Assembly (NCBI RefSeq): GCF_001677885.1
Contig: NZ_LOCQ01000058.1
Span: forward strand, 124,001 to 188,000
Direction of reading: 5' to 3'
DNA from: Janthinobacterium psychrotolerans
GTDB lineage: Bacteria; Pseudomonadota; Gammaproteobacteria; Burkholderiales; Burkholderiaceae_D
DNA: 64,000 nucleotides
In this document: positions 9,144 through 17,680 of the stretch, piece by piece
How the letters are laid out: the number at the start of each line of letters is the position of its first letter
Position numbering within the stretch: the stretch's first letter is position 1
Position numbers and translations under genes: made by a program
Notes under the pieces: generated by a model
Told to the model about the DNA's origin: nothing
The model's input: only the letters and a program-made list of their open reading frames with translations
The model's database searches: none

Positions 9144-9878
9144 TCAATACTGGTAAGGCTGCAGTCCTTCGTCGGTCAGGCGCAGCACGCGGTCGCAGCG
9201 CCTGGCCAGTTCGATATCGTGGGTGACGATGACAAAAGCCGTGCCCAGAGTGCGCGACAGTTCCAGCATCAGGTCGAAAATCTGTTCGGCCGTGGCGTGA
9301 TCGAGGTTGCCGGTCGGTTCGTCGGCCAGCACGCAGGCCGGCTGCGTGACCAGGGCGCGGGCCAGGGCCACGCGCTGGCGCTCGCCGCCCGACAGTTCGC
9401 CAGGCGTGTGCGTCACACGCTTGGCCAGGTTGACGCGCGCGAGGATCTGCTGCGCCAGGTCGGTGGCCGGCGCGCGCTTCATGCGCCGTATCATCAAGGG
9501 CATGGCAACGTTGTCGAGCGCCGAGAATTCCGGCAGCAGGTGATGGAACTGGTAGACGAAACCGAGCGAGGCGTTGCGCAGGTCGCCGCGCGCCTTTTCG
9601 CTCAGGGTCGCAAAGTCCTTGCCCAGCAGGCTGACCGTGCCGCTGCTTGGCGTATCGAGGCCGCCCAGCAGGTGCAGCAGGGTCGACTTGCCGGAACCGG
9701 AAGCGCCGACGATGGCGACGCGCTCGCCGCGGTGGATATCGATATCGATGCGGGCCAGTACCTGCACCTTGTAGCTGCCCTGGGTGAACGTCTTGCCCAG
9801 GCCGCGGCAGGACAGCACCACCGGCGCGGCGGTCGGGGTAGACGGAACGGTATTTTTATTCAGATCGGTCATGGTCAT
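9144..9878 (-). CDS. lolD: Lipoprotein-releasing ABC transporter ATPase LolD
   Basis: 244-residue ABC ATPase. Walker A is GASGSGKST, the signature [15 protein letters not shown], Walker [13 protein letters not shown], and the switch histidine is in VTHDIELA. It powers extraction of outer-membrane lipoproteins from the inner membrane to the carrier LolA, together with LolC/LolE. A 20-residue N-terminal extension precedes the domain. It follows two tandem LolC/E-type permease genes, with 9 bp between the nearer permease stop and this start, which separates it from the related MacB and FtsE ATPases. Confidence 0.92.
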   Translation of the reverse strand: MTMTDLNKNTVPSTPTAAPVVLSCRGLGKTFTQGSYKVQVLARIDIDIHRGERVAIVGASGSGKSTLLHLLGGLDTPSSGTVSLLGKDFATLSEKARGDLRNASLGFVYQFHHLLPEFSALDNVAMPLMIRRMKRAPATDLAQQILARVNLAKRVTHTPGELSGGERQRVALARALVTQPACVLADEPTGNLDHATAEQIFDLMLELSRTLGTAFVIVTHDIELARRCDRVLRLTDEGLQPYQY

Positions 9879-9887
9879 GGTCTTGAG

Positions 9888-11147
9888 TTATTCGTAGCGC
9901 AGGGCTTCGGCCGGCTTCACGCGCGCGGCCCACCAGCTTGGGTACAGGGTCGCCAGGAAAGCGAGGATCACGGCCAGCACGCCGATCTTCGTGACGTCGG
10001 GCCAGCGCAGGTCGGACGGCACGGTGCTGATGAAATAGATATCCTTGGACAGGAACTGCACGCCCAGCAGGTGTTCGATAAAGGGCACGATGACGTCGAT
10101 ATTCAGCGCCACCAGCACGCCGCCGCCGACACCGAGTATGGTGCCGAGGATGCCGACCAGCGCGCCCTGGATCATGAATATCTTCATGATGGAACCAGGT
10201 GACGCGCCCAGGGTACGCAAGATGGCGATATCGGCCTGCTTGTCAGTGACCGTCATCACCAGGGTCGACACCAGGTTGAAGGCGGCCACCGCGATGATCA
10301 GCGTGAGGATAATGAACATCATGCGCTTTTCGGTCTGCACGGCGGCAAACCAGTTGGCGTTGAGCTTGGACCAGTCGCGCAGGGTCAGGTCGCCCGGCAT
10401 GGATTTTTTCAGTTCTTGTGCCACTTCTGGCGCGCGGTTCATGTCGGCCAGGCGCAGGCGCAGGCCGGATGGGCCTGCCAGGCGCAGCAAGCGCTGGCCG
10501 TCTTCGATATTGATAAAGGCCAGGCCCGCATCGAATTCATTGTGGCCAGCCTGGAAGATGCCACTGACGGTAAAGCTGCGCATGCGCGGCAGCACGCCGG
10601 CCGGCGTGACCTGGCCCTGCGCCAGCATCAGGGTGACTTTTTCGCCGAGGTTGACGCGCAGCGCGCGCGCCAGCTCGATGCCCAGCACGATATTGTAGGT
10701 GCCCGGCTGCAGCGCCTTGAAGCTGCCCATGCGCGTCTGGCCAGCCACGTCGGACACATTCGGCTCTTCCTCGGGCAGCACGCCGCGCACGATGGCCGGG
10801 CGCAGCGCGTCGTCGCGCAGCAGCATGCCCTGGGTTTCAACAAAAGGCGCGGCGCCCTTGACGGCCGGATTCTTGAAGGCCTCGGCCTTTTCGGCGCGCC
10901 AGTCTGTCATGCTGCCGCTGTTGTCGAAGACTTCAACGTGGGCCAGCACCGACAGCATGCGGTCGGTGACTTCCTTCTGGAAGCCGTTCATCACCGACAG
11001 CACGATGATCAGGGCGGCCACGCCCAGGCCGATGCCGGCCATGGAAATGAGCGAAATAAAAGAGATAAAACTGTTGCGGCCACTGCGCTTGCCAGCGCGC
11101 GTGTAGCGCAGGCCGACCAGCCATTCGAAGGGCAGATTCTTTAACAT
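9888..11147 (-). CDS. Lipoprotein-releasing system permease (LolC/LolE family), copy 2
   Basis: 419 residues with the LolC/E plan: one membrane segment at about 24-49, a large periplasmic MacB-like domain, then three segments near 272-300, 318-350 and 380-405, ending ARVKPAEALRYE. The cytoplasmic coupling helix region DIAILRTLGASPGSIMKIFM is present. With LolD and the preceding paralogue it should form the LolCDE lipoprotein exporter. It is closely similar to the neighbouring copy over its full length, so the pair looks like an old tandem duplication. Which one plays LolC (binding LolA) and which LolE (binding the lipoprotein) I cannot decide without an alignment. Confidence 0.9.
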   Translation of the reverse strand: MLKNLPFEWLVGLRYTRAGKRSGRNSFISFISLISMAGIGLGVAALIIVLSVMNGFQKEVTDRMLSVLAHVEVFDNSGSMTDWRAEKAEAFKNPAVKGAAPFVETQGMLLRDDALRPAIVRGVLPEEEPNVSDVAGQTRMGSFKALQPGTYNIVLGIELARALRVNLGEKVTLMLAQGQVTPAGVLPRMRSFTVSGIFQAGHNEFDAGLAFINIEDGQRLLRLAGPSGLRLRLADMNRAPEVAQELKKSMPGDLTLRDWSKLNANWFAAVQTEKRMMFIILTLIIAVAAFNLVSTLVMTVTDKQADIAILRTLGASPGSIMKIFMIQGALVGILGTILGVGGGVLVALNIDVIVPFIEHLLGVQFLSKDIYFISTVPSDLRWPDVTKIGVLAVILAFLATLYPSWWAARVKPAEALRYE

Positions 11148-11178
11148 ACTTGTGATTCCAGCAGATTTAATCGGTACT

Positions 11179-11202
11179 TGGTATTTACTCTGGTATTTAC
11201 TC
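11179..11202. repeat. 12-bp perfect tandem repeat at the junction of the two lolC/E genes
   Basis: TGGTATTTACTC occurs twice back to back (11179-11190 and 11191-11202). The second unit contains the stop codon of the upstream permease gene, so the duplicated unit adds a second copy of its last codons outside the frame. It probably arose by slippage. Confidence 0.85.
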
Positions 11203-12474
11203 GTAGCGCAGCGCTTCGGCCGGCTTCACGCGCGCCGCGCGCCAGCTCGGATAGAGCGTCGCCACCAGCGCCAGGCCAAAGGCGATCAGGCCGATCTGCG
11301 CCACGTCCAGCCAGTGCAGGTCGGACGGCACGGCGCTGATCTGGTAGATCTCTTTTGAAATGAAGTGCAGGCCGAACAGCCCTTCGATAAACGGCACGAT
11401 CACGCCCACGTTCAGCGCCAGGAGCACGCCGCCGGCCACGCCCAAAGCACTCCCCAGCAAACCGACCAGCGCACCCTGGATCATGAAGATCTTCATGATG
11501 GAAAACGGCGAGGCGCCCAGGGTGCGCAAAATGGCGATGTCGGCCTGCTTGTCGGTCACCGACATGACCAGCGTCGACACCAGGTTGAAGGCGGCCACCG
11601 CGATGATCATGCTGAGGATAATGAACATCATGTTCTTCTGGCTTTGCACCAGCGCATACCAGCTGGCGCTGGCGCGCGACCAGTCGCGCATCCACAGTTC
11701 GCCAGGCATGGAAGCCTTCAGTTCGCGCGCCACCTGCGGCGCCTGGTTCATGTCGTGCAGGCGCAATCGCAGGCCGGAAGGACCGTCGAGCATCAGCAGC
11801 TGTTCGGCGTCCTGCATGTTGACGAAGGCCAGGCTGGCGTCGAGTTCATTGTGGCCCGCTTCAAAGATGCCCGAGACCTTCAGCGCGCGCATGCGCGGCA
11901 TCACCATGCTGTTGAGCGAGTCGCCGGCGCGCGGTTCGCGTTCCAGCATCAGGGTGACGTTCTGGCCGACGGTCACGCCCAGCGCCTTGGCCAGGTCGAT
12001 GCCCAGCACGATGTTGAAGGAGTCGGGCGTGAGGGATGCGAACTGGCCCTGTTTCATCTGCCCGGCCACGCTGGACACTTTCGCTTCCTGCTGCGGCAGC
12101 ACGCCGCGCACCACCGACGGGCGCATGGTCTCGTCGTTGAGCAGCATGCCCTGGGTTTCCACGAACGGCGCGACGGCCTTGACCTGCGGATTGGCGTAGG
12201 CGGCTTTTTCCTGCTCCTGCCAGTTCGGCATGGCGCCGCGCGTGTCGAACACCTCGACGTGGGCCAGCACCGACATCAGGCGGTCGGTGACTTCCTTCTG
12301 GAAGCCGTTCATCACGGACAGCACCACGATCAGGGCCGCCACGCCCAGCGCAATGCCGGCCACGGAAATCATGGAGATAAACGAAATAAAACTGTTGCGG
12401 CCGCTGCGCTTGCCGGCGCGCGTATAGCGCACGCCAACCTGCCACTCGTAGGGAAATTGTTTGATGATGCTCAT
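11197..12474 (-). CDS. Lipoprotein-releasing system permease (LolC/LolE family), copy 1
   Basis: 425 residues from the ATG at 12474, which gives the same N-terminus (MSIIKQFPYEWQVGVRYTRA) as its paralogue; longer in-frame starts upstream lack support. The layout is that of LolC/E: a membrane segment at about 25-50, a periplasmic domain with FVETQGMLL and VVRGVLPQQEAKVSSVAG, and three C-terminal segments with DIAILRTLGASPFSIMKIFM. It is the first gene of the minus-strand run permease-permease-lolD-tatD-dehydrogenase. The upstream 120 bp hold no clear promoter. Function follows from family and operon. Confidence 0.9.
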   Translation of the reverse strand: MSIIKQFPYEWQVGVRYTRAGKRSGRNSFISFISMISVAGIALGVAALIVVLSVMNGFQKEVTDRLMSVLAHVEVFDTRGAMPNWQEQEKAAYANPQVKAVAPFVETQGMLLNDETMRPSVVRGVLPQQEAKVSSVAGQMKQGQFASLTPDSFNIVLGIDLAKALGVTVGQNVTLMLEREPRAGDSLNSMVMPRMRALKVSGIFEAGHNELDASLAFVNMQDAEQLLMLDGPSGLRLRLHDMNQAPQVARELKASMPGELWMRDWSRASASWYALVQSQKNMMFIILSMIIAVAAFNLVSTLVMSVTDKQADIAILRTLGASPFSIMKIFMIQGALVGLLGSALGVAGGVLLALNVGVIVPFIEGLFGLHFISKEIYQISAVPSDLHWLDVAQIGLIAFGLALVATLYPSWRAARVKPAEALRYE

Positions 12475-12601
12475 TTGATGCTTATGCGCTCCGGCGACAA
12501 CGATGATAGGCGAGCGCGCAGTGTGCCACATAATCATCATTTCATGCGTGAAACACGCCACGCAGACGTGGGTTACAGGCGTTCCAACCAGGGGAAAATC
12601 A

Positions 12602-12946
12602 TCAGCCGCCCGCTGACGCCTCTTTTTCCAGTTGCAGCCGTGCTATTTCGCAGGCCCTGGCGGAGCTGAAAAAATGATCCCAGGCGTCGATGCCGGCCTC
12701 GTTCTGGTCGGCAAATTGCGTCTGTTTCGAGCCCAGGTAGTCTTTTTGATCGTACAGCCGCTTGAGGCGCTTGAATTTTTCAGGCATGGCCCTGGCCTTG
12801 CCGCAGGCTTGCGCCAGGTGCTCGCCGCCGTCGTCGTACAGCGTGTAAAAGGTCTTCATTGCATCGGCGGGCGCAGGGTCCGCCGCGCCCGCCAGGGAAA
12901 CTTGCGCCATCAATAACACACCAGCCGCCATCCAGTTCAGTTTCAT
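12602..12946 (-). CDS. Small secreted protein of unknown function
   Basis: 114 residues with a signal peptide (MKLNWMAAGVLLMAQVSLAGA) and a charged helical mature part of about 93 residues containing two cysteines (in QACGKARAMP and SARACEIAR) that could pair. I recognise no family. It is transcribed in the same direction as the lol genes but 127 bp upstream of them. Its GC and codon use resemble the neighbours. It is probably a real gene because of the signal peptide and compact fit, but no function can be given. Confidence 0.6.
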   Translation of the reverse strand: MKLNWMAAGVLLMAQVSLAGAADPAPADAMKTFYTLYDDGGEHLAQACGKARAMPEKFKRLKRLYDQKDYLGSKQTQFADQNEAGIDAWDHFFSSARACEIARLQLEKEASAGG

Positions 12947-13047
12947 TGCATGCCCTATTCGTGTTTTGACTGCTTGCTATTGTAACCATGCAGCGTAAAA
13001 ACATCGCGCGCTTCTCGCACCAGGCCACAATGGCCTACAATCTCGGC

Positions 13048-14100
13048 ATGAATCAATTGACCCTCGCTCTTCCCTTTGCCCTGCCGCATGCCGCACTGGC
13101 TGGCGACCTGATCAAGGCGCTGCAAACACCGGCCCTGGCGGCCCTGATCTCGCGCACCTCCAGCTCCAGCCTGCATGAATTTGACGGCACCACCCGCCTG
13201 CTGCCGCACGAAGCGTGGCTGGCGCATGCGCTCGAGCTGGCGCCACCGGCGGCCAGCGACGACGCCGCCGCGCCGTTCGCGGCGGCCGCCATGCGCGGCT
13301 TTGGCTTGGCGCCGGAGCCAGGCGCGCGCTATTTTTTGATCCACCCCGTGCATATTGAAATCACGCGCAAGCATTTGATGATGGACGATCTGCGCCAGCT
13401 GCAGTTGAGCGAGGCCGACAGCCGCACCCTGTTCGAGCTGGCCCGTCCTTATTTCGACGGCCTGGGCCAGCCGCTGTATTACGGCGACGCCCATACCTGG
13501 TTCATGCGCGCCGATGCGTGGAGCGATCTGCGCTGTGCGTCGCCGGACGTGGCCGCCAGCCAGAACCTGGCCGACTGGATGCCCGAAGGCGAGCATGCGC
13601 GCGCCTCGCGCCGGCTGCAAAACGAAGTGCAGATGCTGTGGCATGAACACCCGGTCAACCAAGCGCGCGAGGCGCGTGGCCTGAAAACCGTCAACGGCTA
13701 CTGGCTGTGGGGCGCAAACGAAGCGAAGGCCAGCGCGCCTGCCTGCGCCCACGCCCTGCATGTGAGCTTTGCTCCCGGCTGGCTGTCGGCGCTGGCCGAA
13801 CCGTCGCGCCGCGATGCCGACCCGGCCAGCATCATCGGCGGCCAGGCCGATGCGCTGGTGGTGCATGCCGGGCTGGTCGAACCTGCCATGGCCCAGGACT
13901 GGGGCACCTGGCTGGCGCAACTGCAGGCGCTGGAACAGCTGTGGTTTGCGCCCTTGCTGGCGGCCCTGAAAGATGGCCGCCTGGGCCAGCTGCGCCTGGT
14001 GCTGAGCCACCGCGATGGCTGGCTGGACTGCACCACCAGCAAGCATGCGCAGCGCAAATTCTGGCGCGCCCACACCCTGAACAAGTTGACTTCATCATGA
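13048..14100 (+). CDS. RpfE-type phosphoglycerate mutase-like protein
   Basis: 350 residues from the ATG at 13048; an in-frame ATG 60 bp upstream would add a basic stretch with no support. It matches the beta/gammaproteobacterial family annotated as regulatory protein RpfE or cofactor-independent phosphoglycerate mutase: HEFDGTTRLLPHEAWLA near the N-terminus, FLIHPVHIEITRKHL, LQNEVQMLWHEHPVN and the highly conserved VNGYWLWG. The gene almost always stands directly before recJ, as here, where its TGA overlaps the recJ ATG by 4 bp. Enzymatic activity has not been shown convincingly for this family, so the name is by convention. Confidence 0.8.
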   Translation: MNQLTLALPFALPHAALAGDLIKALQTPALAALISRTSSSSLHEFDGTTRLLPHEAWLAHALELAPPAASDDAAAPFAAAAMRGFGLAPEPGARYFLIHPVHIEITRKHLMMDDLRQLQLSEADSRTLFELARPYFDGLGQPLYYGDAHTWFMRADAWSDLRCASPDVAASQNLADWMPEGEHARASRRLQNEVQMLWHEHPVNQAREARGLKTVNGYWLWGANEAKASAPACAHALHVSFAPGWLSALAEPSRRDADPASIIGGQADALVVHAGLVEPAMAQDWGTWLAQLQALEQLWFAPLLAALKDGRLGQLRLVLSHRDGWLDCTTSKHAQRKFWRAHTLNKLTSS

Positions 14101-15797
14101 CACGTACCCGTATCGCCACCCGCCCCTGCCCCTACCGCGAATCCGAACTGCTGCGCCAGGGCGGCATCCACCCCGTGCTGGCCCGGCTGTACGCCTCGCG
14201 CGGCCTGTCCAATGCGGCGGAACTGTCGAGCGAATTGACGGCGCTGATACCACCGTCCGGGCTGTTGCATGTCGACGCGGCCGGCGTATTCCTGGCCGAC
14301 GCGATCGCTGCCAGCAAACGCCTGGTGATCGTGGCCGACTATGACTGCGACGGCGCCACCGCCTGCGCCGTGGCCCTGCGCGGCTTGCGCGCGATGGGCG
14401 CCAATGTCGACTTTATCGTGCCGAACCGTTTTGAATACGGCTATGGACTGACGCCTGAAATCGTCGCGCTGACGGCGCGCGAGAAATCGCCCGACATCAT
14501 CATTACGGTCGACAACGGCATCGCCAGCATCGATGGCGTGGCCGAGGCGAACCGGCGCGGCATCCAGGTGGTCGTGACCGACCATCATTTGCCGGCCGAT
14601 ACGCTGCCCGACGCGGCCGTCATTGTCAACCCGAACCAGCCCGCCTGCGGCTTTCCTTCGAAACACCTGGCCGGCGTGGGGGTGATGTTCTATGTGCTGC
14701 TGGCCCTGCGCGCGGAACTGCGCCGGCGCGGCGCCTATGAAACCCTGCCGCAACCCAAACTCGACAACCTGCTCGACCTGGTGGCGCTGGGCACGGTGGC
14801 CGACGTGGTGCGGCTCGACTCCAACAACCGCGTGCTGGTGGCGCAAGGCCTGAAACGCATGCGCAAGGGCAATATGCATGCGGGCGTCGCCGCCCTGTTC
14901 CGCGTGGCCGGCCGCGAAGCGCGCAGCGCCACGCCGTTCGACCTGGGCTTTGCGCTGGGGCCGCGGCTGAACGCGGCCGGGCGCCTGCAGGACATGTCGC
15001 TCGGCATCGAATGTCTGATCACCGACGACGAAGGCCGCGCCTGGGCGCTGGCCCAGCAGCTGAACGACATCAACCTGAAACGCCGCGAGATCGAGGCGGA
15101 AATGCAGGACACGGCCCTGCTGCACCTGGACGATTTCGAGCCTGCCAACAGCAGCACCATCAGCGTGTTCGATGAAGCCTGGCACCAGGGCGTGATCGGT
15201 ATCGTCGCCTCGCGCCTGAAGGAAAAATTCTACCGCCCGACGATCACCTTCGCACCGGGCGCCGACGGCTGGATCAAGGGCTCGGGCCGCTCGATTCCCG
15301 GTTTTCACCTGCGCGACGCGCTCGACCTGGTCTCCAAGCGCGCGCCCAGCCTGATCGACAAGTTCGGCGGCCACGCGATGGCGGCCGGCCTCACCATTCG
15401 CGCCGACGCCTTTGATGCGTTCTCCAAGGCGTTCGAGGCCGTGGGCCAGGCCTGGCTCAGCCAGCAGCAGCTGGAACGGGTGGTGGAAACGGACGGCCCG
15501 CTGGAAGACGCCTATTACACCACCGCCTTTATCGAACTGATGGACGGCCAGGTCTGGGGCCAGGGCTTCGCGCCGCCCGTGTTCTGCGATGAGTTCCGCG
15601 TCGTCAGCCAGCGCATCCTCAAGGAACGCCATCTGAAGCTGCTGCTGGAAAAAAACGGCGTGCGCTTCGACGCCATCTGGTTCGGCCATACCGACGCGCT
15701 GGGCGAACGCACCCGCGTGGCGTTCCGCCTCGATGCCAATGAATACAATGGCACGACCAAGGTGCAGCTGATGGTCGAGCATGCGGAGCCTGTCTGA
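14097..15797 (+). CDS. recJ: Single-stranded-DNA-specific exonuclease RecJ
   Basis: 566-residue 5'-3' exonuclease acting on single-stranded DNA in recombination, base-excision and mismatch repair. The DHH domain shows VIVADYDCDGATA, IITVDNGIAS and VVVTDHHLPAD; the DHHA1 region shows ALGPRLNAAGRLQDMS, WHQGVIGIVASRLKEKF and KFGGHAMAAGLTI, followed by the C-terminal OB-fold. The start ATG at 14097 overlaps the preceding stop (ATGA), indicating translational coupling. Length is normal for the family. A strong hairpin follows the stop. Confidence 0.95.
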   Translation: MTRTRIATRPCPYRESELLRQGGIHPVLARLYASRGLSNAAELSSELTALIPPSGLLHVDAAGVFLADAIAASKRLVIVADYDCDGATACAVALRGLRAMGANVDFIVPNRFEYGYGLTPEIVALTAREKSPDIIITVDNGIASIDGVAEANRRGIQVVVTDHHLPADTLPDAAVIVNPNQPACGFPSKHLAGVGVMFYVLLALRAELRRRGAYETLPQPKLDNLLDLVALGTVADVVRLDSNNRVLVAQGLKRMRKGNMHAGVAALFRVAGREARSATPFDLGFALGPRLNAAGRLQDMSLGIECLITDDEGRAWALAQQLNDINLKRREIEAEMQDTALLHLDDFEPANSSTISVFDEAWHQGVIGIVASRLKEKFYRPTITFAPGADGWIKGSGRSIPGFHLRDALDLVSKRAPSLIDKFGGHAMAAGLTIRADAFDAFSKAFEAVGQAWLSQQQLERVVETDGPLEDAYYTTAFIELMDGQVWGQGFAPPVFCDEFRVVSQRILKERHLKLLLEKNGVRFDAIWFGHTDALGERTRVAFRLDANEYNGTTKVQLMVEHAEPV

Positions 15798-15799
15798 TA

Positions 15800-15823
15800 G
15801 CACCTGGCCGTTTTGCCAGGTGC
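15800..15823 (+). terminator. Hairpin after recJ
   Basis: GCACCTGGC and GCCAGGTGC pair perfectly (9 bp) around the six-base loop cgtttt, starting 3 bp after the recJ stop. No U-tract follows directly, so it may act as an mRNA 3'-end stabiliser or a weak terminator. Confidence 0.6.
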
Positions 15824-15858
15824 CGTAACGCCGTCGGTCTTTTGCAACACCACAATCT

Positions 15859-16052
15859 GGCGAATTCGTCGTAATGCCGTTCAGTTAAGCTGTCTGATGC
15901 ATTAAATGCGTAAGGCCTGAAAACGTAGAAACGGCGGGCCGGAGACGCGCTTGGCCCGGTGGGCCTGTGCTGGAGACCGAGGCCTCAATCCGTTTTGCGA
16001 GTTTCCTGACAGCGTAGGCGAGCTAACTGAACGGCATTGGCGAATTCGTCGT
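15859..16052. repeat. MITE-like element (15873-16038) with 14-bp flanking direct repeats
   Basis: A 166-bp non-coding element opens with AATGCCGTTCAGTTA (15873-15887) and closes with its exact inverted copy (16024-16038). It is flanked on both sides by the identical 14-mer GGCGAATTCGTCGT (15859-15872 and 16039-16052), which looks like a target-site duplication. Its inner 91 bases next to the right end recur without change, inverted, in the second copy at 46907-47130. It carries no gene and must be moved in trans. A long duplication of 11-14 bp is typical of IS4-type transposases, so an IS4-family donor elsewhere in the genome is my guess. Confidence 0.85.
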
Positions 16053-16064
16053 CCTTTTTATTCA

Positions 16065-17132
16065 ATAAAAAAGGCTATGTCACCCAATACGGTGGGAACG
16101 CGCCGCAGTTGCTGAGGTCTAACTGATCAGGTATTTCCTTCCAGGAGCCGATCATGGACACCGCCCAGTGGCAGGCCTTCGCCAGGCAATTTGCGCAACT
16201 GTCGCACCGCCAGCGCCTTGCCAGCAGCGACTTGTTGCGCACCAGCGCGCCGCAGGCTGCGGCCGTCACCCTGATCGAGCAGACAGCGCAGGCGCAACTG
16301 CATTGTCCGGCATGTCTATCGACACACTTCCACCGCCACGGCCAGGCCCACGGCCTGCAGCGCTATCGCTGCGTACCCTGCCGCAAAACCTTCAACGCCT
16401 TGAGCGGCACGCCGCTGGCGCATCTGCACCACAAGGAACGCTGGCTGGCTTATGCCGACTGTCTGCTCAACTCGTTTTCGGTGCGCAAGGCCGCCAGCCA
16501 GGTAAGCATCCATCGCAACACCAGTTTTCGCTGGCGCCACCGGTTTCTGGCGCTGGCCAAAACCGACCGGCCACGCTGCCTGCACGGCATCACCGAGGCC
16601 GACGACATGTATCTGCTGGAGTCGCAAAAAGGTTCAAGACACATGACGCGGCCGGCGCGCCAGCGCGGTGGCCGCGCCAGCCAGCGTGGCATTTCCAACG
16701 AGCAGGTGTGCGTGCTGGTGGCGCGCGACCGCACCGGCCAAACCATCGATTTCGTCGCCGGCCTGGGCCAGCTGACCAAGGCCACACTGCACGCCTGCCT
16801 GCCGCCGGTGATCGACCGTGACATTTTATTGGTCAGCGATGGCCATCCTGCCTATCCTGCTTTTGCCAGGGAGATCGGCATCGAACATGCAGCGGTCAAC
16901 TTGCGCGCTGGCATCCGCGTACGCGGCACGGTGCATGTGCAGAATGTCAACGCCTATCACAGCCGGTTGCGTGGCTGGCTACGTGCGTTTCATGGCGTGG
17001 CCACGCGCTACCTGCCCAACTACCTGGGCTGGCGCTGGATACTCGACGCAAAGAGAATATTGTCCCCCGAAAGCTTGCTCAGGGCCACTTTGGGGACGTT
17101 CCCACATTTGCTGGTGACATAGCCATAAAAAA
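16065..17132. mobile_element. IS1595-family insertion sequence with 8-bp target duplications
   Basis: The element runs 16073-17124 (1052 bp). Its ends begin GGCTATGTCACC in inverted orientation and share a further GTGGGAACG inside each terminus. It is bracketed by perfect 8-bp direct repeats ATAAAAAA at 16065-16072 and 17125-17132, the duplication length expected for IS1595. One transposase gene fills it. Perfect duplications and an intact gene indicate a recent, probably still mobile, insertion. It sits between the MITE and the Xre-RES pair, into an A/T-rich stretch. Confidence 0.93.
16154..17122 (+). CDS. IS1595-family (ISXO2-like) transposase
   Basis: 322 residues. An N-terminal zinc ribbon (CPACLSTHFHRHG, then RYRCVPCRKTF, about residues 51-82) is followed by a helix-turn-helix-like region (AASQVSIHRNTSFRWRHRF) and an ISXO2-like DDE/DDN catalytic domain: first Asp in GITEADDMYLLE, second in ILLVSDGHPAYP, then the block VQNVNAYHSRLRGWLRAFHG where the third acidic residue of other families is Asn in this one. 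An AGGAG site lies before the ATG at 16154. The stop codon falls inside the right inverted repeat, as is common in compact insertion sequences. It is intact. Confidence 0.92.
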   Translation: MDTAQWQAFARQFAQLSHRQRLASSDLLRTSAPQAAAVTLIEQTAQAQLHCPACLSTHFHRHGQAHGLQRYRCVPCRKTFNALSGTPLAHLHHKERWLAYADCLLNSFSVRKAASQVSIHRNTSFRWRHRFLALAKTDRPRCLHGITEADDMYLLESQKGSRHMTRPARQRGGRASQRGISNEQVCVLVARDRTGQTIDFVAGLGQLTKATLHACLPPVIDRDILLVSDGHPAYPAFAREIGIEHAAVNLRAGIRVRGTVHVQNVNAYHSRLRGWLRAFHGVATRYLPNYLGWRWILDAKRILSPESLLRATLGTFPHLLVT

Positions 17133-17189
17133 CGCCGGGGCCAACACGATTTCATGGCCGAAACCGATGTGGCGCACGATTGCGTCGCA

Positions 17190-17227
17190 TTGAACAATTT
17201 TCCAAAAATGGAGTATTATTAATCCAT
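17190..17227 (+). promoter_or_regulatory. Promoter and candidate operator of the Xre-RES operon
   Basis: TTGAAC (17190-17195) and TATTAT (17214-17219) are separated by 18 bp and make a reasonable sigma-70 promoter. The -10 is enclosed by the inverted pair ATGGA (17208-17212) and TCCAT (17223-17227), a likely operator for autoregulation by the antitoxin. The promoter lies only 66 bp from the right end of the IS and is intact. Confidence 0.55.
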
Positions 17228-17240
17228 AAAAGGAGCCACC

Positions 17241-17678
17241 ATGAATCTAGCCTATGCTTACCCCAAGAGCCGCTTCGAGCCTGCGGTGCTGGTCGACCTG
17301 AACGCCAAAGCCGAGCGCGAGCGCTTGTCGCAGGCGGCGCTGAAGGGGTTTTTCAAGCTGGCGGCCGCTTGGCGCCTGCGCGACGACGATGCGCGCGAGC
17401 TGCTCGGCGGCCTGTCGAGCAGCGCATATTACGAGTGGAAAAAAAATCCGGACCGGGTGCTGGAAGTGGATCGCATCACGCGCATTTCCTATCTGCTCGG
17501 TATCTACAAGGCGTTGCACATTCTGTACGGCGACCAGCTGGCCGACGAATGGGTCAGCCTGCCGAACAAGAACGCCATCTTTGGCGGGCGCACGCCCTTG
17601 TCGCAGATGCTGGCCGGTGGCTTGCTGGCCATGCAGACGGTCAGGAAGCTGCTCGACGCGCGCCGTGGCGGGTTGTAA
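17241..17678 (+). CDS. Xre/MbcA/ParS-family antitoxin
   Basis: 145 residues. The N-terminal part is Xre-like helix-turn-helix (about 30-85, with LKGFFKLAAAWRLRDDDARELL and SSSAYYEWKKNP), the C-terminal part the DUF2384 toxin-binding domain (about 90-140, with ISYLLGIYKALHILYG and PNKNAIFGGRTPLSQML). This is the standard partner of RES-domain toxins. GGAG precedes the ATG. It should neutralise the downstream NAD-degrading toxin and repress its own promoter. The toxin gene starts 2 bp after its stop. Borders fit the family size, and there is no sign of decay despite the IS 116 bp upstream. Confidence 0.9.
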   Translation: MNLAYAYPKSRFEPAVLVDLNAKAERERLSQAALKGFFKLAAAWRLRDDDARELLGGLSSSAYYEWKKNPDRVLEVDRITRISYLLGIYKALHILYGDQLADEWVSLPNKNAIFGGRTPLSQMLAGGLLAMQTVRKLLDARRGGL

Positions 17679-17680
17679 CG

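Noticed and set aside
13698-15803. 701-codon open frame opposite recJ
   Set aside because: It has no domain or ribosome site and overlaps an unambiguous recJ along its whole length.
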